Notes under the pieces: generated by a model
What the model was told of the DNA's origin: nothing
The model's database searches: none
The model's input: only the letters and a program-made list of their open reading frames with translations
Origin: Dyadobacter frigoris
GTDB taxonomy: Bacteria; Bacteroidota; Bacteroidia; Cytophagales; Spirosomataceae
DNA length: 46,805 nucleotides
Assembly (NCBI RefSeq): GCF_005280585.1
Contig: NZ_SZVO01000028.1
Coordinates: forward strand, 1-46,805
Direction of reading: 5' to 3'
Program-made: the position numbers and the translations under genes
Shown here: positions 17,829 to 27,700 of the stretch, in pieces
Layout of the letters: each line of letters opens with the position of its first letter
Numbering within the stretch: the first letter of the stretch is position 1

Positions 17829-18990
17829 TAGACGCTACCGCTTTTTAAGTATCAGCTTTCGTTTCGAGAACGAGCCGCTGAGTCAAAAAATCCTGATGCA
17901 CGGGATTTTCTGGCTGTTTTTTCTTGGTTCACACCTGCTTTACTTTGTGCCCGCTTTTCGCAGCGAGCTTCTCTCGGCTCCGCTCAGGATGGCATACCTG
18001 CTTCATTATTTAAGAATGATACCCATATTTTACTGTTACGAGTGGATATTTTACTTTTTACAGACGCGGGTAAGGCCCTTTTTTCTGTATACACTCAGTC
18101 TAATCTCATCGCTCATTTTAATGCATATCGTTACGAGCCTTAATTTCCTTTTGATTGATCATTTGTACGGGCTTATAAATTTATCGCCCACATTTTACGG
18201 CATCGGAAGTTTGTATATCCACCAAACCGAATTTGATAGTGGGGCTGATTTTTTGATCTTTTCTTACGATATGATGGAAATGCAGCTGCTCTTCCTGCCG
18301 CTGGGGCTGAAAATGGCAAAATACGGCAACCGGCAGAATGCGCTTAAACTCAGTGCAGAAAATGAGGTGATCCGTGCCGAAATAAAAAACCTAAGAGCCA
18401 CCCTGGCCCCGCACTTGATTTACAATATGATCAATGCAGCCTACGCTCAGGTGGAACCCGTCTCGAAGCAGTCGGCCTTCTATCTTCGGAAGCTCTCTGA
18501 TCTTTTGCGCTATAACGTCTATGACACAAGAAATGAATCTATTCCCCTGCAAGACGAATTGTACAGCATCCAAAGTTACCTGGAACTTGAAAAGGTCCGA
18601 AGGGGAACCTGTCCTGAAATTTCCTTTGAGAAGATCGGGATTGTCAAAGCTGAGCAGAAAATTCTTTCACTTATTCTTTTTACACTGACAGAGAATGCTT
18701 TTAAACACTGCGTCGGAAGCCCGGTTGATGACAACTGGATCAGGATCGTTTTAAGTACTGAAGAAAAAGGGGTCAGATTTCAGATCAGTAACAGTAAACC
18801 TGTTAAGGAAACGGCCGCTAGACAGGAAAAATATTCAGGCATTGGCCTTGTAAACATTGAAAGAATCCTGGAACACAATTTCCCCGGACGCTACAAGCTT
18901 CAAAGTAAAAGTTTTGAAAGAAGTTTTGAAATGGAGCTTTATATGCCGTTCATCCCGGATCTTAGGGACGAACTGGACATTCTAACCTGA
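17821..18990 (+). CDS. LytS-type sensor histidine kinase
   Basis: 389 residues. Several hydrophobic segments at the N-terminus (about 23-43, 57-80, 86-112 and 151-165) form a membrane sensor with no recognisable extracytoplasmic domain. The His_kinase domain has the phospho-acceptor H198 in LAPHLIYNMIN (compare the canonical PHFLFN), the N-box ENAFKH (291-296) and a G-box GIGLVNIERIL (340-350). It overlaps the regulator gene by 8 bp. The membrane-only sensor architecture resembles Agr/Com-type peptide sensors, so recognition of the processed lanthipeptide is a reasonable hypothesis, but nothing in the sequence shows the ligand. Confidence 0.92.
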   Translation: MDDRRYRFLSISFRFENEPLSQKILMHGIFWLFFLGSHLLYFVPAFRSELLSAPLRMAYLLHYLRMIPIFYCYEWIFYFLQTRVRPFFLYTLSLISSLILMHIVTSLNFLLIDHLYGLINLSPTFYGIGSLYIHQTEFDSGADFLIFSYDMMEMQLLFLPLGLKMAKYGNRQNALKLSAENEVIRAEIKNLRATLAPHLIYNMINAAYAQVEPVSKQSAFYLRKLSDLLRYNVYDTRNESIPLQDELYSIQSYLELEKVRRGTCPEISFEKIGIVKAEQKILSLILFTLTENAFKHCVGSPVDDNWIRIVLSTEEKGVRFQISNSKPVKETAARQEKYSGIGLVNIERILEHNFPGRYKLQSKSFERSFEMELYMPFIPDLRDELDILT

Positions 18991-19086
18991 TATAAGGCGC
19001 TCGATACCAAAGGTTTTTAGATCAGGCCCGTAAAATATTGTTTTGGGAAGTTGAAAATCAATCTACCCACCAAAACAAAATTAGTG

Positions 19087-19230
19087 ATGAAAAAGGACCT
19101 GAAAATCAAAAAGTATCCTGTTGCGTTTTACACTGGTAACATCTGGCTGGACCAACCGGCCCGCAGAAACCTGGATGGTATCACCACCTGCACCATTATT
19201 AGTACAATCCTAAAACAAGGAAAACGCTAA
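19087..19230 (+). CDS. Putative lanthipeptide precursor peptide (47 aa)
   Basis: This short gene starts at ATG 19087, 97 bp after the kinase stop, and ends at TAA 19228-19230, just before a terminator. It begins MKKDLKIKKYP, like the lysine/leucine-rich leaders of Bacteroidota natural-product precursors (compare MKKxLKLKK). After LDG at 29-31 the product ends ITTCTIISTILKQGKR. The last 16 residues hold five Ser/Thr (T33, T34, T36, S39, T40) and the only cysteine (C35), the kind of core a LanB dehydrates. There is no classic GG or FNLD motif, so the leader boundary is a guess. With one cysteine, at most one thioether ring could form, and several dehydro residues might stay free. Adjacency to lanB and a LytTR system is the strongest support. 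Expression is unproven. Confidence 0.62.
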   Translation: MKKDLKIKKYPVAFYTGNIWLDQPARRNLDGITTCTIISTILKQGKR

Positions 19231-19235
19231 AACCG

Positions 19236-19273
19236 AAGACCCATGGCAAAATTGGCTATGGGTCTTTCTTTTT
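19236..19273 (+). terminator. Rho-independent terminator of the lan operon
   Basis: AGACCCAT (19237-19244) pairs with ATGGGTCT (19258-19265); the stem extends with GGC/GCT pairs and is followed by TTCTTTTT. It lies 6 bp after the precursor stop codon, indicating that the operon from lanB ends with the precursor gene. Confidence 0.85.
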
Positions 19274-19475
19274 CTGTCTTAGGAATTGGATCTGATACCA
19301 CCTAAAATGAATATTCCATTTTGCTTCGTCCCAAAAAGAAGCGCTCCGTCCCTGTATTTGCCGGTTTCGAACCAAAAACCAGGACTTTTAAAATTAGCTC
19401 AGGATTTTGTGCTTACCGTGCAAAACCATACCCCTTCTCGCTGATGATAATTATTAATCAAACACGCAGCGTCCC

Positions 19476-20675
19476 ATGGAAGAAAAAAAGTATACGCTCG
19501 AATGGCTTGACCTGATCATCACCTTCACATTGGATCCATCCAAAACCAATGTCGATGCCGTAGGACAAAAAGAAGCCGAAACCATCATTGCTAAGGCTGT
19601 ATCTGAAATCCACAAAAACAAAACGTTTCTCAAGCAGCAGACATTTACGGTATCCAGTAAACGCAAGATACAGCATCTGATCAAACAGCACCATAGTACA
19701 CTGGTGATCCTTTTAGACCAGGCCTGTGAAAATGCATTAAAACTAAGGACCTCAAATCCTGTCATGATCAGCACCATTCAAACAGTCATCGGATGTGTCG
19801 ATGAGCTTTTGACCTTTATTGAAAACCATTTCTGGGAGTATATCAGTCTGGACGAGCGTGTCCCGGCTGCCTACCTTACCCAGATCAAAAAGGAAGTGGC
19901 CCATAGGATTGATTCGATCAGGCCAGGTTTGATTCAAAGGGTTGGCCATAAAACCCTGACGGATATTCTGCTGACTGTACTTGGTAACTTTAACAGCGAA
20001 AATCAGAACAGGCCCGTTTCACTTCGGGAAGTGTTCTATAAAAAAGAAGTGATCAAAGGCCTTGAAAAAATAAATGATCTCAAAGAAGACAAGGTGCACG
20101 ATGCGGTAATCGAGCTTTTGGTTTATCTGAACTTCAACAGCCGCTCCTTCATGAATTACTACACCCAGAAGCTCGCTCAAAAGATAAACGCCTATGGCCC
20201 CATCCGCGATAAGATGACCCAGCTCCTTCTTTGTTATAAGGAGTTCAATCAGATGCACCGAAAGCCAGGCGTGAAATTGAATCCTAATTATGCTGACGTA
20301 AAAAAGGTCATAGGAAACTGGTTTGCACAGGAGATCATGTATCTGGAAAAGAAACACCAGTGGGATGTGAATCCTTTGCAGGATTATAGTCCACCTCACG
20401 CTGGGAGCGCGCTTTCCGAACGTTTCAAGGTGCTGTGCTTTCTTTCGGTTGACCAGATCGGGCTTCTTTTCAGGGCGATGGATTCGCTCCGGATCCTGAA
20501 AGCCCGCTCGCTGAACCTGGTCTATCAAAGTATTACGCCATACCTGTCCACACCCAGAAAGCAGGATATTTCCTGGGAAAGTATGCGAAACAAATCATAC
20601 TCGGTCGAGCAGCGGGATAAGGAAATCTTAATAAAAACACTGGAAAGTATCATTGAATGGATCAAAGAATATTAA
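19476..20675 (+). CDS. Hypothetical protein of Bacteroidota mobile elements, possibly RteC-like
   Basis: 399 residues, predicted all-helical and cytoplasmic (no signal or membrane segment). Recognisable blocks are YLNFNSRSFMNYYTQ, LLCYKEFNQMHRKPG and FLSVDQIGLLFRAMDSL. The C-terminal 90 residues, with a sensor-like helix followed by a strand of charged helices, are reminiscent of RteC, the excision regulator of CTnDOT-type elements. The protein is much longer than RteC (about 220) and I cannot show homology. It is separated from the Crp-like gene by 9 bp, so the two probably form an operon. A regulatory role in the mobile element is an inference. Confidence 0.6.
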   Translation: MEEKKYTLEWLDLIITFTLDPSKTNVDAVGQKEAETIIAKAVSEIHKNKTFLKQQTFTVSSKRKIQHLIKQHHSTLVILLDQACENALKLRTSNPVMISTIQTVIGCVDELLTFIENHFWEYISLDERVPAAYLTQIKKEVAHRIDSIRPGLIQRVGHKTLTDILLTVLGNFNSENQNRPVSLREVFYKKEVIKGLEKINDLKEDKVHDAVIELLVYLNFNSRSFMNYYTQKLAQKINAYGPIRDKMTQLLLCYKEFNQMHRKPGVKLNPNYADVKKVIGNWFAQEIMYLEKKHQWDVNPLQDYSPPHAGSALSERFKVLCFLSVDQIGLLFRAMDSLRILKARSLNLVYQSITPYLSTPRKQDISWESMRNKSYSVEQRDKEILIKTLESIIEWIKEY

Positions 20676-20684
20676 GCATAAGCT

Positions 20685-21248
20685 ATGGACAAAAAGTTGA
20701 ATGAATACCTCTCTGTACTGGTGCCATTAAGCGATCAGTTTAAAAATTATCTCGATAAATCAGTCATCCATCAAGATTTCCCCAAGGGAACAACGCTGCT
20801 AAAAAGCGGTGAAAAATTCAGCCAGACTTTCTTTGTGCTAAGCGGGCTAATCAAATCCAGGTATTTTGATGAAGATGGAAAACAAGTTGTAACAAGGTTT
20901 TGGAAAGAAAATGAGATGGTACTTCCCAAAGGTGGATTCATGGAAAACATGGAATCACTCGAAGACATTGTTCTTTTGGAAGATTGTAAGCTGCTTTCCA
21001 TCCACAACAAGCAAATTGAATTTGCCTACCACGTATTCAGTGAAACCTACAAGCTCAGCCGCAAAATCCATTTTAAGGACAGCAGAAAACAGTATCAGCG
21101 AGCAGCGCTGCTAGTGCTACCGGCTGTTAAAGCCTACCCGGCTTTCTGCCAGCTTTTCCCCTGTAACAGAATCCTTCTTCAGGACATTGCCTATTTTCTA
21201 AACATCCGTCCCTATACTTTGAGCAGGATCCGGGCAAAAAGAAAATAG
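20685..21248 (+). CDS. Crp/Fnr-family transcriptional regulator
   Basis: 187 residues. A cyclic-nucleotide-binding-like beta-roll covers about 25-115 (FPKGTTLLKSGEKF, FFVLSGLIKSRYFDEDGK), followed by a long dimerisation helix and a short HTH (LLQDIAYFLNIRPYTLSRIRAKRK) at the very C-terminus. The PGEL/RxSR phosphate cassette for cAMP is not present, so it probably senses something else or nothing, as is usual for this Bacteroidota subgroup. The recognition helix pattern DIAxxLxIxxxTLSRIR is intact. It is co-directional with the upstream helical protein. Confidence 0.85.
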   Translation: MDKKLNEYLSVLVPLSDQFKNYLDKSVIHQDFPKGTTLLKSGEKFSQTFFVLSGLIKSRYFDEDGKQVVTRFWKENEMVLPKGGFMENMESLEDIVLLEDCKLLSIHNKQIEFAYHVFSETYKLSRKIHFKDSRKQYQRAALLVLPAVKAYPAFCQLFPCNRILLQDIAYFLNIRPYTLSRIRAKRK

Positions 21249-21451
21249 CTTACGGGTTCATTTCTTGCCTTTTGTGCAGTATCCTGGCCTAGCCAGCTGG
21301 TAATTTTAAGCATCAATGTCTGGTAAGCTATTAACCAGGTCCCATAAATAACCCGCTTAAAGATATTCCATTGCGCAAGGTGAATCAGGAGAAAGCCGAA
21401 GACCTGTAAGATAGTAGGCGTATTAATTCACAGTTTACTAAAAGTACGATT

Positions 21452-21724
21452 ATGAAAACGAAAAGAATCATTTTCCCGGTTTTGGCTGCGATGATAGCCG
21501 TGGGTGCTGCTTTTGCAACAAGTGAAACAAAAGAAGAAAAAAGTAAGGCAGTAGCAACCTTCTATGTGTTGAATGAGGATGACTCTTCCTATGAAGTAAC
21601 TACAACACGAGATCCGGATTGCGATACGGGTTCACAAGTCTGTGAAATAACCACAACTGCAACACCTGATGCAAATAACCGAATTCCAAAATCTCAGGCA
21701 ACTGCCACAGGTTGGAAAAATTGA
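21452..21724 (+). CDS. Small exported DUF6520-like protein
   Basis: 90 residues. The N-terminus MKTKRIIFPVLAAMIAVGAAFA is a signal peptide; the mature part is Thr/Ser/Asp-rich with a single closely spaced cysteine pair (CDTGSQVC). This is the organisation of DUF6520 proteins, small exported Bacteroidota peptides of unknown function often found near TlpA-like thioredoxins. Here the TlpA gene lies just across a terminator in convergent orientation, so an oxidoreductase-substrate relation is possible. The Ser/Thr richness together with a LanB in the neighbourhood makes an alternative precursor role conceivable but less likely, since it carries a Sec signal. Confidence 0.65.
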   Translation: MKTKRIIFPVLAAMIAVGAAFATSETKEEKSKAVATFYVLNEDDSSYEVTTTRDPDCDTGSQVCEITTTATPDANNRIPKSQATATGWKN

Positions 21725-21730
21725 AATGTT

Positions 21731-21764
21731 AGTTTGAAGATTCCCTTTCGGGAATCTTCAAACT
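21731..21764. terminator. Bidirectional terminator
   Basis: Perfect 15-bp stem, AGTTTGAAGATTCCC (21731-21745), TTTC loop, and its complement (21750-21764). It lies between the convergent genes ending at 21724 and 21768. The U-tracts are short on both sides. Confidence 0.8.
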
Positions 21765-21767
21765 TGA

Positions 21768-23279
21768 TTACTCTTTCTCAATTGCTTCTTGAAGGACCCT
21801 GATTAAATTATCAGGGTCTCTTTTTGCGAGTGCTTCACTGTTGAATTCCTGAATCTTACCCTCTTTGTCAATCAGCATCAGCGAAGGGAAACTATTAAAA
21901 TTATAGTGTGCAATCGCCGGATGCTTGTCCCCTTTCCCTTCCGTGAAAAGATTTATGGATTTATCCGAAACATACTTTCCTGTTTTGACACCTTTGAGCC
22001 AGAGTGATTTGCCTGTATCGGCAGTAATGGTTACAAAAACGATATTATCGTTATCCTTAAAATGTTCTTCTGCCTTGGAAAGCGTTGTGCTAAAATAACC
22101 TGCACATCCTCCACAGCCAGTATACCAAAAATCAACAAAAACCAGTTTCCCTTTAAAATCCTCCAGCTTTACGTATTTGCCAGATGCATCCGGCAAATTA
22201 AATGGGAATGGCGATAACCCTTTCCTGCGAATTTCTAGTTTTTTTAGCCTGGCAAGACTTACCGGATCTTTTGTCTTAGCCAAAGTGTTTTTTAGTAATT
22301 CATTAAAATTTGAAGGTATTTTTTCTCCCAATGCGTATGCAATCAGTCTTTCCTGCAAAACGCCCTCGTAGTTTTCAGTAAGTGTTTTTATTACCCGTCC
22401 AGGATCCAATGAACCGTTTTGTACATAATCATCAAAACAGGCCTTTCGGTAAAAGTAACGGACACTTTCGAAACTCAAAGGGCTGGCATCTGCGCCAAAT
22501 TGCGCGGCTAGGTTTACATCGTATTGATTTAAAAACTGTTCTTTCCGAATTGGATCCGTTTTCACTTTTTCGTCAAAAAACTTTTTCATCATCGTAAACC
22601 GTATTTGAGACCCTCTGTAAATCAGATCGGCGTTGATCGCCTGGTAAAAAACAGGATCCAAGTTATCCTTAAGGGAGTCCAGAGCCTGTTTGCCTGCTGC
22701 AATTTGATTCTCATGCGGGTCCTGGTAATTATATTTTTCGTCAAAAGGTCTCAGGCTCCGATCAGACAGATACTTTGCTTGGTTGTAGACCGAATCCACC
22801 TTAAACTTGATGTTATTCTTTTCTGCGCCCTTGCCAAAGTAACTGTAATGAAAATCATGCGCTGCCGAGAAGTTTTTCTTACTGGTTCCCTTATACCGCT
22901 CCACGTTCACCGCCAACGCATCGCCTGCTTCCCAGAAAGCGTCTGGCACAAAGGGATACAATACCTTTGATCTCCCCGATTCTCCCTCTACGGTATCCAC
23001 ACTGAAATATCTCCAAACCGCAAATCTTCCCCGCAGCCCGGGTGCCGGAATCACAAACCGGGCTTCACCATTTTTACCTACAATCTGCTTGATAAAACCG
23101 GAAGGTTCGTTCACTTCAAAATCAAAAACATCCGGCTTGAATGACAAATACAAAGAGTCGCCCGGTCCGCTGTCACTCAGCCGGACGGTAATGGATACAG
23201 CTGCCCGCTCAAAAGACTGCGCATTGCAGAAGCCGGCAACCATAAAAACTAAACTTAAAACTGAAATTATCCTTTTCAT
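21768..23279 (-). CDS. TlpA-family thiol-disulfide oxidoreductase
   Basis: 503 residues. Signal peptide at 1-20 (cleavage near FCNA/QS). A long N-terminal region (about 21-355, partly DUF4369-like, beta then helical) precedes a thioredoxin-fold domain with active site WYTGCGGCA, cysteines 389 and 392, and a cis-proline segment (NSFPSLMLID). It would reduce or oxidise disulfides in the periplasm. It is the third gene of a minus-strand operon behind susC and susD (24-bp gap), a common Bacteroidota combination of unclear substrate. The DUF6520-like peptide across the terminator may be related functionally. Confidence 0.88.
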   Translation of the reverse strand: MKRIISVLSLVFMVAGFCNAQSFERAAVSITVRLSDSGPGDSLYLSFKPDVFDFEVNEPSGFIKQIVGKNGEARFVIPAPGLRGRFAVWRYFSVDTVEGESGRSKVLYPFVPDAFWEAGDALAVNVERYKGTSKKNFSAAHDFHYSYFGKGAEKNNIKFKVDSVYNQAKYLSDRSLRPFDEKYNYQDPHENQIAAGKQALDSLKDNLDPVFYQAINADLIYRGSQIRFTMMKKFFDEKVKTDPIRKEQFLNQYDVNLAAQFGADASPLSFESVRYFYRKACFDDYVQNGSLDPGRVIKTLTENYEGVLQERLIAYALGEKIPSNFNELLKNTLAKTKDPVSLARLKKLEIRRKGLSPFPFNLPDASGKYVKLEDFKGKLVFVDFWYTGCGGCAGYFSTTLSKAEEHFKDNDNIVFVTITADTGKSLWLKGVKTGKYVSDKSINLFTEGKGDKHPAIAHYNFNSFPSLMLIDKEGKIQEFNSEALAKRDPDNLIRVLQEAIEKE

Positions 23280-23303
23280 ACTATTATCTGTTTTTTTTAA
23301 TTA

Positions 23304-24713
23304 TTACCTATCGTTCTGCTGCACGCTGCTAAGCAGTATTTCCTGGTCCGGAAACGGGAACACGTACCGGTTACCATTGGGTGCCAGCTCTAGTTTTACT
23401 CCATTGACCAATTTGGTAAGCGTTTTAGCAAACTTTGGATCCTGGTTTAACCTTCTCAGATCTTCCCACCTCAGCTGCCCGGTAAAGGGTAGTTCCTTTC
23501 TTCGTTCTTCAAGTATGGCAGCAAGTACCTGATCAGCAGATACCGTTAACTTTTGATACGTCCCCGATTTAAATCGTTTGACAAGAAGTGAGTCCAGAAG
23601 TAAAAGCGCTTTGGTAGTCTCTCCGGTCCTGGCCAGTGATTCGGCTAAAACCAGAAGAATTTCGTTGGTTGCGATGCCAGAAAAATTGTAGAAACTACCC
23701 GTATATGCACCCGTAAATTTTGCCAGACCGTCTGCATTTGTTTTATAGAATAGTGTCTTTCGAAGGTCGTTGACATGATAAGATTGATAAAAAAGCGAAT
23801 CGACAAAGCCTACATTATTGACCGGCCATAAGGATGTTAAAGTAATCCCGTAAGCAAAAAATATAATTTCATCGTTGGCCATCTGGTTACTGTATGCTGG
23901 AAATACGTATGTGGCTGTCGGTTTCACTTTGTCCTCGTTAAAATCCAACAGTACCGGGTTGTCACCTAAAACCAAGCTTGCAGCCTCAGCCGCGCTTTTA
24001 TAATCCTGCATCGAAAGATGGACTTTTGAAAGCAGCGCTAATGCAGCTTTACGAGAGGGCCTTGTCGTGTACAGCTGCTGATCTGGCAAGAGCTCGATGG
24101 CTGCCTTTAAATCAGATAATATAAATTCGTAAGTTTCTTGAACTGACGAGCGTTTCACCTTTTCGTTCGGATCTGAGCTTACTTTTAACTGCAGGCCCAA
24201 ATCTGAGCCCGCCGTCGAAGGGTTAAAAGGTTTACAGAAGAGCTGGGATAAATTGTATAATGACATAGCCCGGTGAAAAAGCGCCTGCCCTTTAATATTT
24301 GTCAACTGCGCAGTTTGTGGATCGGTGGGTTTGATCCCGCTAATCCCCTCCAAAACTATGTTGCAAAACCCAATCGCAATATAGGGGGCGGCAAAATCGC
24401 TACTGGCAGAGCCTTTAAAGATATCCTTGGCCCAGCTGTAAGCATTACGCTCGCGCTCGCTGACTGAACCCAGAATATTATCTGGTAAAAACACGTTGTC
24501 GGTACTCATCATACCAAGCATAGGATAGCTCTTATTCAGCGTATTGCTGTTGTCAAGCACTGCTTGAAAATCATCCAGACTTTTCGGGGTGATGTCGGAT
24601 TTATCACGCTTTGCATTCAGCCAGTCATCCTGCACCTGACAGCTTCCCAGAAACAGTGTACCCAGAAGAATGATCAGATTGATTTTAAAGATTCTTTTTT
24701 TACTATTTTTCAT
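23304..24713 (-). CDS. RagB/SusD-family outer-membrane lipoprotein
   Basis: 469 residues. Lipobox LGSC near residue 25, followed by DDWLNAKRDKSDITPKSLDDFQAVLDN, a typical SusD start. TPR-like helices contain ALFHRAMSLYNLSQLF and AALALLSKVHLSMQDYKSA, and the C-terminal RRKELPFTGQLRWEDLRRLN block is diagnostic. SusD proteins cap the TonB-dependent SusC barrel and bind the imported ligand at the cell surface. It lies 17 bp downstream of susC. No glycoside hydrolases accompany the pair, so the ligand may be a peptide or another nutrient rather than a glycan. Confidence 0.92.
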   Translation of the reverse strand: MKNSKKRIFKINLIILLGTLFLGSCQVQDDWLNAKRDKSDITPKSLDDFQAVLDNSNTLNKSYPMLGMMSTDNVFLPDNILGSVSERERNAYSWAKDIFKGSASSDFAAPYIAIGFCNIVLEGISGIKPTDPQTAQLTNIKGQALFHRAMSLYNLSQLFCKPFNPSTAGSDLGLQLKVSSDPNEKVKRSSVQETYEFILSDLKAAIELLPDQQLYTTRPSRKAALALLSKVHLSMQDYKSAAEAASLVLGDNPVLLDFNEDKVKPTATYVFPAYSNQMANDEIIFFAYGITLTSLWPVNNVGFVDSLFYQSYHVNDLRKTLFYKTNADGLAKFTGAYTGSFYNFSGIATNEILLVLAESLARTGETTKALLLLDSLLVKRFKSGTYQKLTVSADQVLAAILEERRKELPFTGQLRWEDLRRLNQDPKFAKTLTKLVNGVKLELAPNGNRYVFPFPDQEILLSSVQQNDR

Positions 24714-24730
24714 TGTAAGACAGGTTAAGG

Positions 24731-27700
24731 TTAAAAGGAAGCCCGCAAACCTAGGGAAACAGAGGTAGCGGCACGAAGCGTATGCCGCTGTAAAACACTG
24801 GCATAATCCGGGTCAAGTCCCTGTTTGTTCGCTTTCCAAATGATTCCGAGATTACTGGCATACAGGTAAAGCTCTGCATGATCAAAAAATGAGTGTTTGT
24901 CTTTGCCAGTCAAGCTATAAGCGAGCCGGATGTCCTGCAAACGGATATGGTCCGCTTTATCAACCAAGACCTGTGAATACTGATAAAAAGTATTGCGCTG
25001 CGCGTTCGATGGATAAATCATGGATGGCACATGGGTTGACAGCTCATCACCGGGTTCCTGCCAGCGGCTGTCGTAATCCTGATGCGCATATCCGGCAATG
25101 ATATCTGCATAGTTAACCGATGTCGAGGGCCTTCTGAAATAATAGCCCAGCTTGTATACGATGTTCACAGACAGCGACCAGCGTTGAAAAGAAAAATCAT
25201 TTCGTAGCGCTCCAAACCAGGTCGGTACCGATGAACCGTGGAACACCAGACTATCGGCTGAAAAATTATTAATGATCCCTGCATAATTCTTGCTGAGCTC
25301 ACCATTCAAATACCCCTGCGGATCACCGTTAGCAGGATCCAGTCCGCCCCAGCGGTAACTGTAAACCCCGTAAAGCGGTTTTCCAACCACACTCACCCTC
25401 CCACTGTTGGTCCCCTGCAGACTGGTAGCAGAAAGCTTGCCGTCAAACCTGGTGATCTTATCGCTTAGGTGACTCACCAGCAGCGTCGTTGACCATTTAA
25501 AAACACCAGTCAGATTACTGCTTTTTAGCGTCAAATCAATGCCGTTGGTTTTAGTAGCAGCCGAGTTTCCATAGAAAAAGTTAAAACCTGCACTAGGTGC
25601 TAACGGCTGGTTTTGTATCAGGTCCTCCCCTTTTTTGATGTAGTACTCAGCCGTTCCGGTGATCCGGTCTTTGACAATGCCAAAATCAACACCCAGGTTG
25701 ACTGTTTTGATTGTTTCCCATTTGAGCTCCGGATTTGGGGCGGTGATGTTGTTGACATACAAAGCGCCTGTTAAATCACTGGAAAGATAATTCCCTTTCA
25801 CATAGACTGATCCCTGGTACACGTTTCCACTGGTTCCGTAGGAGGCCCGAACTTTCAGATAAGGAAGCCAGCCAAGATGGTAGAATTTCTCCGAAGAAAT
25901 GTCCCAGCCTGCCCCTGCGGACCAAAGGGGTGTAATCCGCTCGTTGGTCTTCGCTCCAAAAATATTGGCCCCGTCCCTTCTTCCGCTAAGTGTAAGGGTA
26001 TATCTTCTCTCAAAGCTGTACGAGCCGTTAGCGTAGTAGGAAATAAACCTGTTGGTAAAACCTGTTACATTACCATCCGGATAAGGTATCATCGCTGTCC
26101 CGGCCGGATTGGTTGGTAGGTACTGGGAAAAATTCAGGTTATTGACAGCGATCCCGAACTCATCCTGGTAGGCGTAGGATAATCTGTTAAAAGCGGTTGT
26201 TGTCAGCTGGCGAATCTCGGCTCCGGCAATAGCAGTCACCGTATGCTTTTGGCCAAAAGTCTGATCAAAGTTTAGCTGGGCCCTGAGATTGTTGGTATTA
26301 TATTCCGCTTGACTAAGTTCCAGAATGCCTCCTTTGGGCAGCGGGTAGGTAAATGCGCCAGCCGCATCCCGCAGGGAAAACTTGTTTATCAGATCCCTTG
26401 CGTAATAGGTCTGTTCGCTTCGGTAGTTTCTTACCGTCAAAAGCTGCCTTTCATTTTGATACTGCACATTAGCGCTCAGATGTTTGCTAAACTCATAAGA
26501 GACCGCTATTTTTAAAATCAGGTTTGAAGATTTTGTCGTGTAATCCGCCAGTGCTATCTCATCCAGTGGCCGGTATTTCCAGTCCAAAAATCCTAGTCCA
26601 GAGGTGCTGTTCACATAAGCTTCTCTATAATCTTTTACGATAGCAAGCGCATTACCATTTCCGTCGGCAAGCTGCGCGTACGGATAAAGGTCCTGGTATT
26701 TTCCGCCCGGTTTCATGGAGCCGTACTGATTTTGGTAGTTATTATCTGCCGACTTACTGGTGCTATAATTAAGTCCCGCCGTTAATGTAAGTCCCTTGGC
26801 CGGCGTGTAGGTATTGACAGAATTCACTGTGAAACGGTTGTACCCATTGCGTTGTAAAGCAGCGCTGTTCTTATCATAACCTGCTGACAAATGATAGGTC
26901 GAATGCGCGGTTCCTCCCTGTAATCCAAGGGAGTACTGCTGGTTCACCGCTTTTTGATATACATATTTTTCAAAGTCACTGCGCACATCCCGGGTTCTTA
27001 AACCGTCAAGTTGACTCTTTAACTGCTGGGCAGAAATCAATCCTTTCTTTGCATCGGACATCAATTGTACGGCTGGCGAGATGACCGGTCTGTTCGAAGT
27101 GTTGCCCAGATCAGCGTCAAAATAACCTTTTGAGAATAGAAACTGCTCTACATCCAGGTAACCCGGAGCACTAAGAAAACTTCTGTCATAGTGAATATCG
27201 GGTTTAGCCGTCACGGTAATGTTGCTATTGAGCTCAACTTTCAAAGGTTGATTGGTTTTCCCTTTTTTGGTGACAATGACGATAACCCCGTTTCCCGCTC
27301 TGGCTCCCCAGATCGAGGCAGCTGCTGCATCTTTTAAAATCGTGATTGATTCAACATCGTTCGGGTTGATGTTATCCAGGTTTCCTTCAAAAGGAAAGTT
27401 GTCAAGCACAATCAGCGGATCGCGGCTTACCTGAAGTCCATCGGCCAGGGTACTTTCGCCTCTTATCCGGATGCCCAGATTTCTTCCCAGCGGATTTGCG
27501 GATTTTGCGTTGGAAGTGCTGCCTGTGAAAAGAAGCCCGCTGGAAACCCCGTTCAAACGGTCGAGAATATTAGTCGACACACTCCGGTTGATCAGCTCCT
27601 GGTCAATCTGGACAAAAGAGCCAGTCGCCCTTTCTTTGGGAATACTTTGGTATCCTGTCACAGATACCTCGTTAATCACCGCTGCATCCTGCTGCATCAG

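Noticed and set aside
19321..19515. 64-codon plus-strand frame starting with TTG, with one cysteine near the middle
   Set aside because: TTG start, overlap with the real gene at 19476, no precursor-like leader, and it lies beyond the terminator of the lan operon.
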